The notes beneath the pieces are model-generated. The model searched no databases, was not told the origin of the DNA, and worked only from the letters and a program-made list of their open reading frames with translations. From positions 31,187 through 95,186 of the forward strand of contig JAPPHT010000010.1 of the NCBI GenBank assembly GCA_028874795.1: a stretch of DNA of 64,000 bases, given 5' to 3'. The number at the start of each line of letters is the position of its first letter. Positions within the stretch are counted from its first letter, which is position 1. This document shows, in pieces, positions 63,963-64,000 of the stretch. The position numbers were made by a program, and so were the translations under genes. The DNA is from Chloroflexota bacterium (GTDB lineage Bacteria; Chloroflexota; Dehalococcoidia; Lucifugimonadales; Australimonadaceae).

Positions 63963-64000
63963 ATAACCCGTCAACGTTGAGTTGAGCGGATGGACGGGGT

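Noticed and set aside
1-64000. Replication origin near dnaN
   Set aside because: No dnaA gene, DnaA-box cluster or AT-rich unwinding region was seen next to dnaN.

Overview
The window is a high-GC, gene-dense piece of bacterial chromosome, with no rRNA, phage or IS transposase seen. Gene content suggests a member of the Chloroflexota, probably a Dehalococcoidia/SAR202-like lineage. The reasons are Pro/Thr-rich lipoproteins, an F420-type luciferase-like monooxygenase, a DUF6391-like protein, and a dense set of paralogous catabolic enzymes (VOC proteins, bicupins, ACMSD-like amidohydrolases, Rieske oxygenase, MFS carriers). This taxonomy is inferred from gene content only.

The first 23 kb is mostly core or housekeeping. 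It holds the end of a branched-chain amino-acid permease and its convergent binding protein, dnaN, a lipoprotein cytochrome c, an enoyl-CoA hydratase and tRNA-Arg(TCT). A bcp-modA-modB run follows, without modC, then a CcdA-type membrane protein behind an unusual helically phased motif array. Next is a complete phosphate regulon (response regulator, sensor kinase, pstSCAB, phoU). After that come an EVE-domain protein, an LLM oxidoreductase, an EamA transporter, a MerR regulator and uvrC.

From about 23 to 63 kb the window is accessory and catabolic. Rieske oxygenase, tautomerase, two tandem alpha/beta hydrolases, three MFS transporters, three amidohydrolases (one LigJ-like), a LigB-type extradiol dioxygenase, two bicupins, several VOC proteins, GMC and SDR oxidoreductases, Gfo/Idh/MocA and ornithine-cyclodeaminase-like enzymes look like a toolkit for degrading complex or aromatic organic matter. 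No single complete pathway can be traced. The genes are separated by several families of short GC-rich dispersed repeats, some of which have entered coding sequence. Toxin-antitoxin type modules are scattered among them: HigBA, HicBA inside a 44-bp direct repeat, HepT with a catalytically degraded MntA, and a PIN toxin shortened at its C-terminus.

The strongest candidates for something new are these: the 20.5-bp-phased GCTCA array ahead of ccdA; the 22-bp palindromic tandem array that runs into the start codon of a DUF4143 ATPase; the HicBA module bounded by a duplicated gene 3' end; a structured RNA with a strong terminator upstream of the tautomerase; and a repeat element read in frame inside an esterase gene.
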